From Limanda limanda (Eukaryota; Chordata; Actinopteri; Pleuronectiformes; Pleuronectidae): a DNA stretch of 64,000 nt. This document shows positions 49,016 through 61,000 of this stretch, in pieces. A program made the translations under genes and the position numbers. The DNA lies in contig NC_083656.1 in the NCBI RefSeq assembly GCF_963576545.1, positions 6,261,686 to 6,325,685 on the forward strand, in the 5' to 3' direction. How positions within the stretch are numbered: position 1 is the stretch's first letter; every line of letters starts with the position of its first letter. The notes beneath the pieces were generated by a model that was not told the DNA's origin, ran no database searches, and saw only the letters and a list, made by a program, of their open reading frames with translations.

Positions 49016-52000
49016 CTGAAACACGCGTACAGGAAACAGCCACAGTTTACAAATCACAAACATTAGACTTTCTGGTCTTGAGCTGCATTATCACCATCTA
49101 TGGAATACTTAGCACATTATCAGTTGTAAAATTATTCTGTTAATCTGCTCTGACACATAAGAGCTTCTTTTTCATACAAACGCTTTATCACTTTTCTAAA
49201 TGTATCTGGTCGTCTAACAGTAGGTGTCCCACCTTGAAGTCCTCGTCGGACAGGTACACCTCCAGGCGCAGGGGGTCCACTCCCTCCGGCAGAGGTTTGC
49301 CGGTCAGCTCCTCGATGGAGTACTGCTCCTTGCTGAGCCGAGACAGCGCCTCCTTCACCAACACCACCTTGTTCTTAGAGTTCTCCACCTGCTTACACAC
49401 GTAAAGTACAATCAGTAAACAGATATAAAAGTAGCTGGAATTTCACACATCGCAGTAGAAATAGAAAAGTCTCCCACCTCCGGAGTGAAGCTGGAATCTT
49501 TCTGCCAGTACGGGAAGATGTTAGTGAAGGTGAGGGGTTCACAGCCTGCGTAGACCAGATAAGCCAGAGGGGGGCGCCGTTGGTTCTTTTCTGTAAATGA
49601 CAGAAATGTAAAAAGGTGGTGATGCTTTTGAATTCAGACATTTGCTGGATGGAAAAGTGTAAATAATGTGAACAGCTCAGCCCTAGTACACTTCTAGCAA
49701 AGCTTCCTCCCGTGTGCGACCTCTGACCTTTGCAGTACTGCAGCACCGTCTCCATGGCGCACTTCCTCTCGCTGTCCCAGCGCATCTTTGCAGAGCCGGT
49801 GCGCTGCGTGTCCTCCGGCTGCCAGCCCTGCCACAGGTACACCTCCATACGGTTGTCCAGCAGGAACAGAGCTGGAGAAGGAGTGACACCAGGATTACAC
49901 ACGATGTCTGACTCAGAGGTAAGAGAGTTTTCTGTTGTTGCTGTGACGGTTTGAAGGTTGCACATTAAGCCCCGACAATAAAACAAATCCATCAACAGGG
50001 AAGTGAAACGAAAGTGTCTTTTAAACAAAAGCATCGACAAGTTTTCATCAGTCCAAGGTTCCAACAGGCAACTAAGTGGAACTGAATGTTTGTGTCATTT
50101 CAATGAGAAACCTGCTTTTCAGACATGCACTGAACTACGGACATGTGGAAAGACGATGAGAGTTTTTGACGAGGGGGCAGATACTAGTGTTGATCGGCTG
50201 AAAACAAACACGTGGGATTTCCTGCGTCCTCTTTCCAGGTGCCGCCCTTCGCCTGAATGTTCCAGACATTTCCCTTCTGTTGTGTACACGTCAAACACGG
50301 AAATTAATTCCGTTTTGTATGTTTCTTTTTCAGGGGACATAGATTTGTGCTCCTGAACGAAATGGGGATGTTTAGACGAGTGAAAAGCATCAGCAGTACC
50401 TGGCTGCTCTGCGTCGTAGAGGTTCTCCTGCAGGAACGGCATCGCCATGACTCCCTCCGGCACCCGAGCAGGATACAGCCGCTCCTCCCCTTCGAACACC
50501 CCAGAGCTGGCACTCAGCTTGAACAGCCGAGCCGTGTAGTTGTACTTCCCAGGATCTGGAGGCAACGTGCACGTCTCGTTAATGAGATGGATCAGGATTT
50601 TGCAGAGTGGTTTGAAGTATCGTGTCAGTGTGAGGACGAACCTTGCAGCATACAGTCGTACGCCTTCTTGTCCTTCAAGCCCAGAGCCTTCAGGAACTCC
50701 GAGGGCTCGGCACCTTCCTCCACCTCCTCGACTGTCACAGTGCTGCTGCTGCTCAGACCCAACTCGGAGGGACATCTGAACCCAACACACAGAAAAAACT
50801 GTAAATTCAACCACAGCAGGGAAAACAAGCGCATCTATTACACACACATGTACATGTCTCTTACCTCTGGGTTAGTTTGTCCGCAGCTCTCTTTGCGACC
50901 TGCCTGGCCCGGGCTTGTGATTTACAGCCGTGCCACAGGTACAGCTGAGCTTTCTGGGAGTTCAGAAGCACCAGACTGGCACGTGAGCGCAGATTGGCGC
51001 TCTGGCAGTTCACCTCCACCAGCGAGGCCTCCACCTCCGCCTCGCCACGGACACAGAACAGCCTCCAGCCACCTGGACACACACACACAGCAAGAAATGT
51101 CAGAGTCTATCCTCAAAATCAACTAACTCAGGGTGATAGCACAAGTCATTGAGATCAAACTAAGTTGAACCCCAATGGAGAAGACATGAAACAAGAGGCC
51201 TTAACCTTCTATAGACCATCTATTGAAACTGATTGAATTAAAATCCAGTGGAGACATGGACTAAACGTCTGTTTTTACACACGTCTATGGTCCAGACTAG
51301 TATGATAGAACATTTTTCAGAGCATCACTGAAAACAACAAACATTTTCTTCCATTACCTGTGTTGTTGGCAGCATCTTCTCTGCTGCCCTGGTGGATGAT
51401 CAAACCTCCCAGGAAGAGCTGGAGGAAGCAGGGCGGCTCTTTCCCCTGACTCACCAACACCTGGAGCCACACAATGAGGAACGTCACACTTTCAACATAA
51501 CTTAATAAAAAGATAAGTGAAGCCTGGGATACAGACACCATTCTATCGATGGTGTGATGAGCTGAGACCCACTTGTGACCCCCGGTGGCTGCCCAGCTCC
51601 ACTGTCATCAGAGCCGAGGTTCCCTTCTCGCTGATGCTGGACTGTCGGCCCTGCCAGAAGAAACACGCCGTCCTCTCTCGACCCGGAGCTCCGGCGCTCA
51701 GCTCCCCGGGTTTCTGCCGCTTCCCCACTGAGGGAACAGAAGCACAGTGATCTTCAGAAAACTTTAAACCTCCTCAGTGATACGATGCCTCTTATCTATG
51801 ACCTGACTGACCCAGTGTGGTGACGGAGTATTTCCAGCGGATGATGTAGGCGTCGCCCTCGTGCAGCTGGCCCAGACTCTCTTTGGGCAGCTCCTCCTCG
51901 ATGTGCTCTTTAATGTGCCAGCTGTCTACAGCGATGGTGGCCAGCTCCGCCTGCCTCCCGTCCTCTGTCCTCACCAGGCCGTGGCCCCGATGGACATTCA

Positions 52001-55000
52001 CTCCCTCCAGGACGGTCTTCACCGGCTCCGGCTCGTTGTCCAGCAGCGCTCTGGCATCGCACGGCTGCAGCTCCAAGTCGAATGAGGAGCGGCCGGTGGA
52101 ATGGACCGGACTCTGAGCAGACACAACGATTTTACTTGGTTTTGAATTTGTCATTTAACCAAGAATATATATAACTGGATGAATATATCAGTTATTCCAT
52201 TGCCTGGTGTTTTTCTGTGCTTTAATTGTACTAATTTAACATCTGATCTCCTCTACCATGATTTCCTCGGCTTGAGCTGCTTCCTCTTTCTTCTTCTCAG
52301 CCCAGTCCAGGAACTTCTCTCTGAACAGTGCCGTCTCATTGTGCTCCGACAGCCGACCAAACAGAGTCCAGCTCGGACGGCCCTCCCCCTGCCTGGATAT
52401 CAAACACACACACACACAGACACACACTATCGTTAAAAGTGTTCTGTATGTGTACTGGCCAAATAAAACCACTAGGGGCTACAACAACACAACCAATAAC
52501 CTTAATAACTTGCGGCACACTCACTGTGGCACATCCTCATTCGTGCAGGAGGCATCCAGGGGGTTGACTCTGCAGCTGCTGTAGTCGTAGCTGCCGCTGA
52601 AGAGCTGTTTGCCCAGTTTCACGGCCACTTTCCTGTCGCCCAAGGACACGTCTTTCCCGTGCCACACGTACACTTCACCGCCAAAGTCAAACACGAGCAC
52701 CTGGTGTCAGGTGTCGGCAGCAGCATGGAGACAGAACAGAGAGCCGTTATCTCACCGTGCAAGGCAACAAGAGGCATAAAGACGGGAATTGAAGTGTCCT
52801 TCGGGACTCTGTTTATCCCTTTTCAGACTTTGTTTGCAGGTCCCGAACTTTGCCGGGGCCCATTACCCTCTTTGTGGTTTTTACCTCACTGGAGTTGAGC
52901 ATGGAGACACTCGGGATGGAGGCCCATGCATCATCATGAGGCACCAGCTTGTCTCCCTGGAGTCTGTACACCCCATTAGAGTCGAGAATCCCTGCCTCGT
53001 ACAGTTCATCTTCCTCCGGCTCCCCTACACCTATAACACACACACACACATTTCAGAAAAAAGAAGGTAGCATATGTGCAGGACAGCATGGGAGGCAGCA
53101 CGGTTAGACGGACGATCCTTCAGATGTTAAACCATGCTTCAAGCCCAAGTCAGGAAACATCAACACGGCTCAAGTGTTCTTAAGAAAAACAACAGATACC
53201 TACAAGTTATATTGGACAATATAACATTATAAATCAAACTGTATAAAAGTGCTGTTCATGTTAACTTTCACTAAAATACCCAAATAGAATGTAACAGTTA
53301 TAGACAAAGATTGTAATCTGTGCTGAGACGACCTTTTTAGCTGCTGTTCCTCTTTCAGTAAACATAATAAACGTGTTTGCATGCACCTCTGTATTTGGTC
53401 TTTCCTCCCAACAGGCTCCAGAACTCTTTGGCCCATCTGGTCTCGGTGTTGATTCCTTCCTCCAGCACCGTGACCTGCGGCGCCTTACAGCCCAGGTCCC
53501 TCTTGGCCTGGATGAAGGATGCCATCTCCGACGCCTGCTCACACGGAGCATAATGTACAACGTGTTACAACTGATCAGGGGCTGAAGATTTGTCTCTTTA
53601 TTTAATCAGTGCATCCCAACAGAGCTTGAAATACCTGGGGCAAGTAATTTTAAATGTGTTCCTGCTGCAGCATTTTTTAGTTTCAGCTTCATGAAGCTGT
53701 AGCAGCACCTGCCTGAACATGATGCTGCTTCTGAAACATTCTTAGTATAATTAAGTTTGTGTGAGGTTCGCTACCTTGGCTTTCTCAATGACGTTGGCGA
53801 ACTCTCCGCTCCACATGTAGCAGTGCTTGGGCGTGATGAGCAGGAAGCAGTCGCCGCTGTTCAGAGAGCGGGCTGTGGGCTCCACCAGGCGAACCTGGAC
53901 GTGCCTCCGACCTGCACACACATACATAATGCTTTTATCTCACAATTAAACTTCATATTCCTAAGAAACACACCTGAGAGGAGCTTTAAGTGTTATTTAG
54001 TTTCCTCTTCATAAGAACACAATCGTAGAAAAAAAACACTCAGCACATTTCTTTGCGTCTCTGACCTTTGATGCGAATAAGCATGAGCTTGTTGAAAGGC
54101 AGCGCACTGTTGTTGGTCACGACGTCTGTGGACTTGACGCTGCGCAGGTTGACCTTGCGGAAGTTCTCCTTGCTGGCGAGACCCGCCAAGGCCACGTCGG
54201 CCAGGTTGTGTTTGGAGTGTTTCGCCACTGAGGGAGGGGGGGAGAGCAGACAAGACAAGTTATCAACTCGTACAAGTTCCAGGTTGAACAGTGTTTTGAA
54301 TCATTACTGTATAGTGATGTAATCTGCCATCCAACAATAAAAAAAAGTTGTTGTACAGTAAATATGAGAGAAAATAAGTACTTTCTTATTTCTTCCTGCA
54401 CTAGACGTCACATTCTACATATAGCCGTCTCATTTCCTCTTTAACTGTGAAAAGGTTACTAAGTTCAGCCAAGTCTGTGCAGAGTTTAAATAGAGAGGAA
54501 CTGAATATAGCGAGCACAACAGCCGCAGACAAACAGGTTAGGTGGAAACCTATTAGAGCTGCTCATAGCTTCAGATTATCCTCAACTTCTCCTTGTATGC
54601 GGTGTGTTTACAGTGCGTACGCTTAAATAACCGGGCAGCCGTTGGCTTTCTGCAGTAATCTGGTTTCTCAAAATACCAAGTAAACGAGAAAGCCCGTGAC
54701 TGTAATGAGGTGGGTGGTGAGAAATCAAATTTTCCCACATAAATGTCTGCAGCAGAAAGCTGATTCGTTTGGCCACATAAACATCAGGATGAAATTACGC
54801 ATCTGTTTATTCACGATAATTCAATTTGAGTCCAACAGAAACTAAAAATGACTCCGATAAAAGCAACGTCCAAATTCCTGCATGAGATGATGGAAAAGAG
54901 ACTATTATGAGATTTTATCAAACTAAACTAATGGTACTATATTAAGTGTTTTCTTGTCGAGCCATCTAAGAGTCTTACTCCTCTCCACTTGGATCCTCTT

Positions 55001-58000
55001 GGTTTCCACTGAGGCCACATTGAGCCGCTGCTCGGTGTAAACCTGCCGGAGGTCGTTGCGAGCAGCCAGCGCTCGCAGGGGGTTCCTGGAGCCCTGGTTC
55101 CTCCGGGCGGGTCGCATCGCACGCTTGTGTTCTGTCACGGTCGAGATGAGTCTAAAAACACAGTAAATACATGTGTTTTAGGATATGATTGATGGATATG
55201 ATTGATTGAAAAGCCACTGATGAATTCACTGACTTTGGTGTATCGGCCTGAATCAGGCTGAAGTCCTCCTCGGTGACGACCACCGAGTCGTGGAGCGAGG
55301 AGGGCGAGACGGATTTGTAGAAGTTGCCGAAGGTCTCGTCGTCATCCAGGGTCATCACTTCCTTCTCCGTCTCTGCCGTCACCTCAATGGTGGACGTCTT
55401 GTTTTTGCTCACGCCTGACCCGCCCGCCGCAGCACGAGGAAACAGGAAGGAAGGAAACAGGAAGCGTTGCACAGGCCATCAGATAATTGTGCTTTTTGGT
55501 GAAAGGTGTGAGGACAAGATGTGTAAAGACTGAAATACACTATGACTATGTACAATAAGTCCTTAATAACACAATTTAGACCTTTGTTGTGGAGCTTGTC
55601 GAGGAAGGACTCAAGTTTGTCGAGTCGTTTGTCTCCCTCCACCTTGACATCAGTTCTACTGGAGATTTCTATCCATTAGAAACAAACAGGTCTGTTAAAT
55701 TGGGGTTTTGTTGAAGTCACGTTTATTTAGGGGCACGTGAAACATATGGTCACAAGTGCCTGGTTCATTTATCAATATAGTGATTCACTCAAAGATCGTA
55801 CCTTCATGTGGCTTCACAGGTGTGCTGTTCGATTTCTTAATGGAGATAAGAGGCATCTCCTCTGAGACAACACCTGATGGAACACAGAACACAGAATTAG
55901 AGCTCCAAGTAATAATCAATATTTGTTACACATTCATCTGACATATATCTTAATGAATTACTTCAAATCAATTAAATTCAATTACTACTTTTATCAGAAG
56001 ATAAGCAAAAATAAAGATCAATATTAACAGAATAAAAACGTTACATGTTATAGTTTCTTGTTTTGTCCGACCAACAGAGCAGAGTATAAATATATCAGAT
56101 AAAATAAAGAATTAATGGCATTTACAGTCAAAAAATGTAATAACGGCTTCGCAAAAGTAAATCCACTCACCCCTCTTGGCCATGCGTCCGGCCACAGTGA
56201 ACTGGACGGAGTCATTGGCTGCTCCTTTGCCTTTGTTCTTCCACTGCTCCTCCTTCTCCTTGAGGATCTTCATCCTGTCCATCAGCGACATCTTGGGCTC
56301 CACCTCTGGGCCGGACTTCTGTCGGGAATAAAGTCCAGTTTCAGATATCGCTTCTTCGTATGTAGTTTAATATGTATTACTCTACTGTCCTTTAGTGTTT
56401 TCTAAGAGGCAGTTGTGAGGACACACTCACAGAACCATGAGTCAGCAAGAAAGGTTGGACGAGGACAGGAGAGGGAGATTACTGATGATGGTGAAAGACG
56501 ATAATGTAGTGAAGCAAACACACGGGCAAAAATGATTGTGTCTATGCCAGCTATGAAAAACCCCATTTCATTTATTAATTATTTCTGGAGGAGAAAGCAA
56601 ATACTTCCACAGACGTTCTCACCGTGTTCGTCAAACTTTATTTTTACAACACAAAGGCATGAAGGATGTCGAGGCCTGATAATAAAACACAGAATCCCTG
56701 TTCGTGCGGCGAGGCCGTCCATCACCCGGTGCACAGCCGAGCTTTTATACATGATTTACTCCTGCTGTCATTTCTGCACCTGAACCACCATTAAAAATGA
56801 ATTAGCAGAGGTTTACTGCCCCCTGGTCCCCGCGGACCCCCGGAGATGTGGAACAGTAATTAATGATATTCCACTCCCGAATATTTGAAGCATTTCATTG
56901 CGCTGTCTGGGCTATTTTTTTTATTTTACAAGCTGCCACCCTTTACTCTTTCGCTGATAATGAGTTTTTTAGTGGGTGTAACGTAGCATGAGCGGCAACT
57001 TCCTTTCTGCAGTGGGTTACATTCGAAGAAAATCTATTTCTGCACAGGAGAGCAGACGAGGAACATGATGTTGAGGACAACTGTTAAGCGACTGATAATT
57101 TAAACAGGCAGAAGAAGACAAAAACAAGAGAAAATCTAACAAAAACTCTACACACTTGGTTTTTTTTGCATGTTTTCACTGTAAATTACTGAAACATACA
57201 ACATTTATTCACATGAGGGCAACAGGGCGGTTTGTGCTGCATGAAATTAAAGTAAATGACAAACAAATGGTTAGGATTCACCAAAACCAAATAGCTAGTT
57301 ACACATGGAGGAATTTTCCTAGCGGATGAAAGATGGTCTGTGTGATCTGCTGACTGTCAAGTCTGCAACTTAAAACATCAGCTCTACTGTTGGTTCTGCA
57401 GAATCAACTTAAACAGCCGCAGATGTCAAAAGCTTTAAGAAGAAAAAGATGTTGAACCGCGGCCAGGCCGATGTCAGTGAGGCATTAGAGAAGGAAAAAG
57501 TCCATGAGCAGTATTAATAGTCTACTCCCTAAATGTAAGTCAATGTAAGACATTGATGGGATGGAGGCTGAATGATTTGAGAGATTTGCAATAGAAATTT
57601 TCCAGTTACAATTTCTCAGAGACGAAAGTGACGCTTTAAACTGTTTGTTTTATTTAGCTGAGATATTTAAGTTGGTCATGTTTTTATCATGTTTGATGAA
57701 GAAAAGCTCAGACCCCAGGTATGACAATCCGGGTATTTTAATACTTTTCTTGCTTTTCATTTTAAGGTAAAAGAGTCTTTAAACAGTCAATCTGTCTAAT
57801 TCTGAGCACACTTAAGTTTCTTTCAAACAATCTTCCACTCAACCCCCACCTCTCTCTCACCGCACACAATGGCAAAGGTACAAGTGGTAACAGATTTTTT
57901 TTGACTCTCCTTTAATGTCAAACACGTTGCACCTTGTGGTCAAATATTAGCGTGACACGAGACAAAGTTCAAAGACACATTGAATCACACTGACGTGCAG

Positions 58001-61000
58001 GGAGACAACACACCGCGGCTGAACATCAAAGTGGACGCTCACTGATTTCATAACATCGGAGAATATGACACAAAAGCACACACAAACACAAAAGCCCACA
58101 CAGATGTTTCTGCACATACAGGTCCTGAATGCATTATAAGTGGGGATGTGAGTTTTAAGTTGATTTGGACTGAACACACACTTTTTTGTATTAAAGGACT
58201 GAGAAAACCCTGCTCCTTGTACCTTTTAATTATTAAAGGCTCATTTATGCCCAAAATTTGACACGTATGAGTAAATGGACAAAGCCATGTGTACATCAAT
58301 TCTGTATTTCTTCACGTCTTCAGAAAGCTTACGGATAGGAACGCAACAAATGTAAGAAAGTAGTACCACATTAAATCGTGGGGGGGCAGTGAAGCCAATA
58401 GTTTAAGCAAGACGACCATAAGGACGACCATAAGACACGAGGAAAACATTTCAACAATGGATTCATCTTCCTTATGTCGAGGCGTAGCTGTTCTTGATTC
58501 TTTCTTAAGAGGTGCGTTATCACAACCTTCTCCGTCGCTGCCAGAAACTGTCGACTCTGCACTGCCCTCTAATGGATGTGTTGCTCACCAACCATGCCAA
58601 TGCAAAAGATGCATGGAGGTATGTAACCTATGTGTCACTTTTTGTGTGTAAAAGCAGCATAAAAACTCAAAAACAACACTTTAAATGCCTTGTAAACCAC
58701 AGTTTCTCCGTGCAGTGAAACTTGTGCAGTCATGCTCCAGTGTGTGTCACAGCCCTGCAGCGTTCTCCCACACTGACACGGCCCCTCCAGCCGGCAGCCC
58801 ATCTCTGGAGTCAATCAGAGGAGGGAAATACCTTGGACTGACAGGACCCCAGAGACAGGGGGAGGAAAGGAAAGGGCTCGGGGGCCTCAGAGCCTCACAG
58901 GAAACCATTTCTCTCAGCCCTGCCTGACTGTACGGAGCAGGCCGCACCTCGGCCAAACCACTGACACAGATATCAACCAACCGAGGGCCGGCAAACCGCA
59001 TTCATGTAGCAGCAGCGAGCGTGTCGACAGCTCTGATTCCTCGGAGCGTGTGAGAGATTGTCCAGGAAACAGGGAGAGAAATGCAGGGTTGCCTCATAGT
59101 GTGCACTCACCTGGAGGGACAGGGAAAGGCGGACAGGCAGGTGTCAAAAAAAGGGTCCACAGTTGGGGGACAGAGGAAACTGGAAAAAAGGGTGGAAAGA
59201 GGGGGGAAGTTGGAGGAAGAGAAGAGGAAAGGAAATCGATCAGAGGAGAAGGGAGGAGGAAGAGAAAGGCAGGGCGACGTCCGACTGCCGCAGCCGTGGT
59301 GAGCTGGTTTCAGCGAAGAAGAGCAAAGAACAGACACAGGTCATTAGAAACCTGCTGTAACGTTTGGGAGAGTGGGAGAGAAAAGGAAAAGGGAAACAGA
59401 GTGTTTATAACAACGCATGAGAAGAGAGCAAAACACCATAAACTGAGAGCGATGCACGTGTGAATCATCCTGACTTACAACAGCAGGAATCTGGCTCCGT
59501 GATTTAGTGGGAAATCAAGACGCTCGTCATAAATTGGGATTAATAAACTCATCTTTAACCGATTACCTCGGCTCCTATTTTTTCTGGGAATCACCGCGGC
59601 CCAGAGACAATATTTCCCTCTGAGTGTTAACGGGGTGACACGACTGTGGGGGAGCTGCGGTGTCAGCGTTTGGATTTGTGGAGAGACTCGTCTGCAGTGA
59701 GTCATCGCTGGGAAACTAAAACTAGACACTTAGCAAATCCTGCAGGATTTAAAACAAAACCTTTCAGATATTATTCTAACGTCTGCATGGATTTCTGTAA
59801 AAGACAGTAAAATGTGTAACTCATTCCACAAGCTGAATTGATATTGACAGAGCAGCAGTTCATATGTTTTTGAGGACAGCATTAATCATGAACTGGTGAA
59901 AGGCTGCAAACAGTCAAAGTAACGTATTATTAACGATCATTATCCAAAACACGACAGAGCTTTAAATTTAATTTACAACGGAGGCCTCACTTTACAACAC
60001 GACCGTGGGGCACCGAGCAGCGCAGCCGGCTTTACAGGAAACATCTGGAGCTGGTTGGAGATGACCACGGTGTGTACCATGCATGTTACATTCCCTGGTC
60101 TCCCACATATCAAACAAAGAGCAACAACATCTGTTCGGGCTTGGCAGGCTGCGAGACGGACTGACAAGCCTGAACATGGAAACCAGAAGGGCCCTTTTCT
60201 GCGAGGTAGAAATGCAACAAGAGCGGTCACATACGATGGATGCCACACAGATGTGGAGAAAGTCTGCATGGGCCCGTGTGGGAACACAGCGGGAGATTAT
60301 CACCGCAAGCGAATTGGTGACGTTTCCAACACTTGATGGACACGAAGCTGAAAAACGCTAAGTGAATATCAATATCTCGGTGTGACGAAGAGGAGCCGTA
60401 GAAGTAGAAGGGACATTTGAGAGCTTTTGGAGATGAAGGCCGGCCACGGTGTTGATTTGCTCTAAACAAAAACACATGATCTCTGCGGCGGAGTTTTCAG
60501 TAACGTGACGTCCTGGGTTCTGCGTGTTCCGCCCTGAAGCCAGGCCTCACCTGAACGCTCCAGAGAATTTACTGTTGTTGTGAAACGCGTCAGACTAAAG
60601 AATCTCCTGCTGGGTTCTGGCAAACTCCTGATAACGTTTGCACTACTGCACAAATTGAACATTCATCTGTAAAGATATATATTTAGATGTATATATTTTA
60701 TTTTCTATTTTAAATTTTTATATCCCATTTCATTGTTATTTTATTTTATTCTTTTTTATTCTATTTTATACTATTTCTATTTTTATTTTATTTTTTTTTG
60801 GGGTTGAAATTACTGAGCATTGCTTAAAGAGAGTGTGTGACCCAAGCATTTCATTGACAGTGACTACTTCATGTTATCTCTGTTCATTTGACAATAAAAA
60901 TCTTGAATCTTGAATCTTAATGCACCCTTATGGTCTGGAGGTTCTGTCTGAAAGCACCTTTAGTTTCCCAGAGCTCTCCAGTAGCAGACCAAGCTCCAGA

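Noticed and set aside
49393..50064. 223-codon minus-strand open frame
   Set aside because: Contains svil exon 20 in frame, but reads through introns and uses the wrong frame over exon 21.
50119..50847. 242-codon minus-strand open frame
   Set aside because: It reads svil exon 19 in the right frame but runs through introns and leaves the correct frame of exon 18. The spliced exons explain the region better.
58457..58651. Short open frame beginning MDSSSLCRG in the large svil intron as a possible extra exon
   Set aside because: No supervillin similarity; the surrounding text resembles a dispersed fish repeat and no phase-compatible splice pair is evident.
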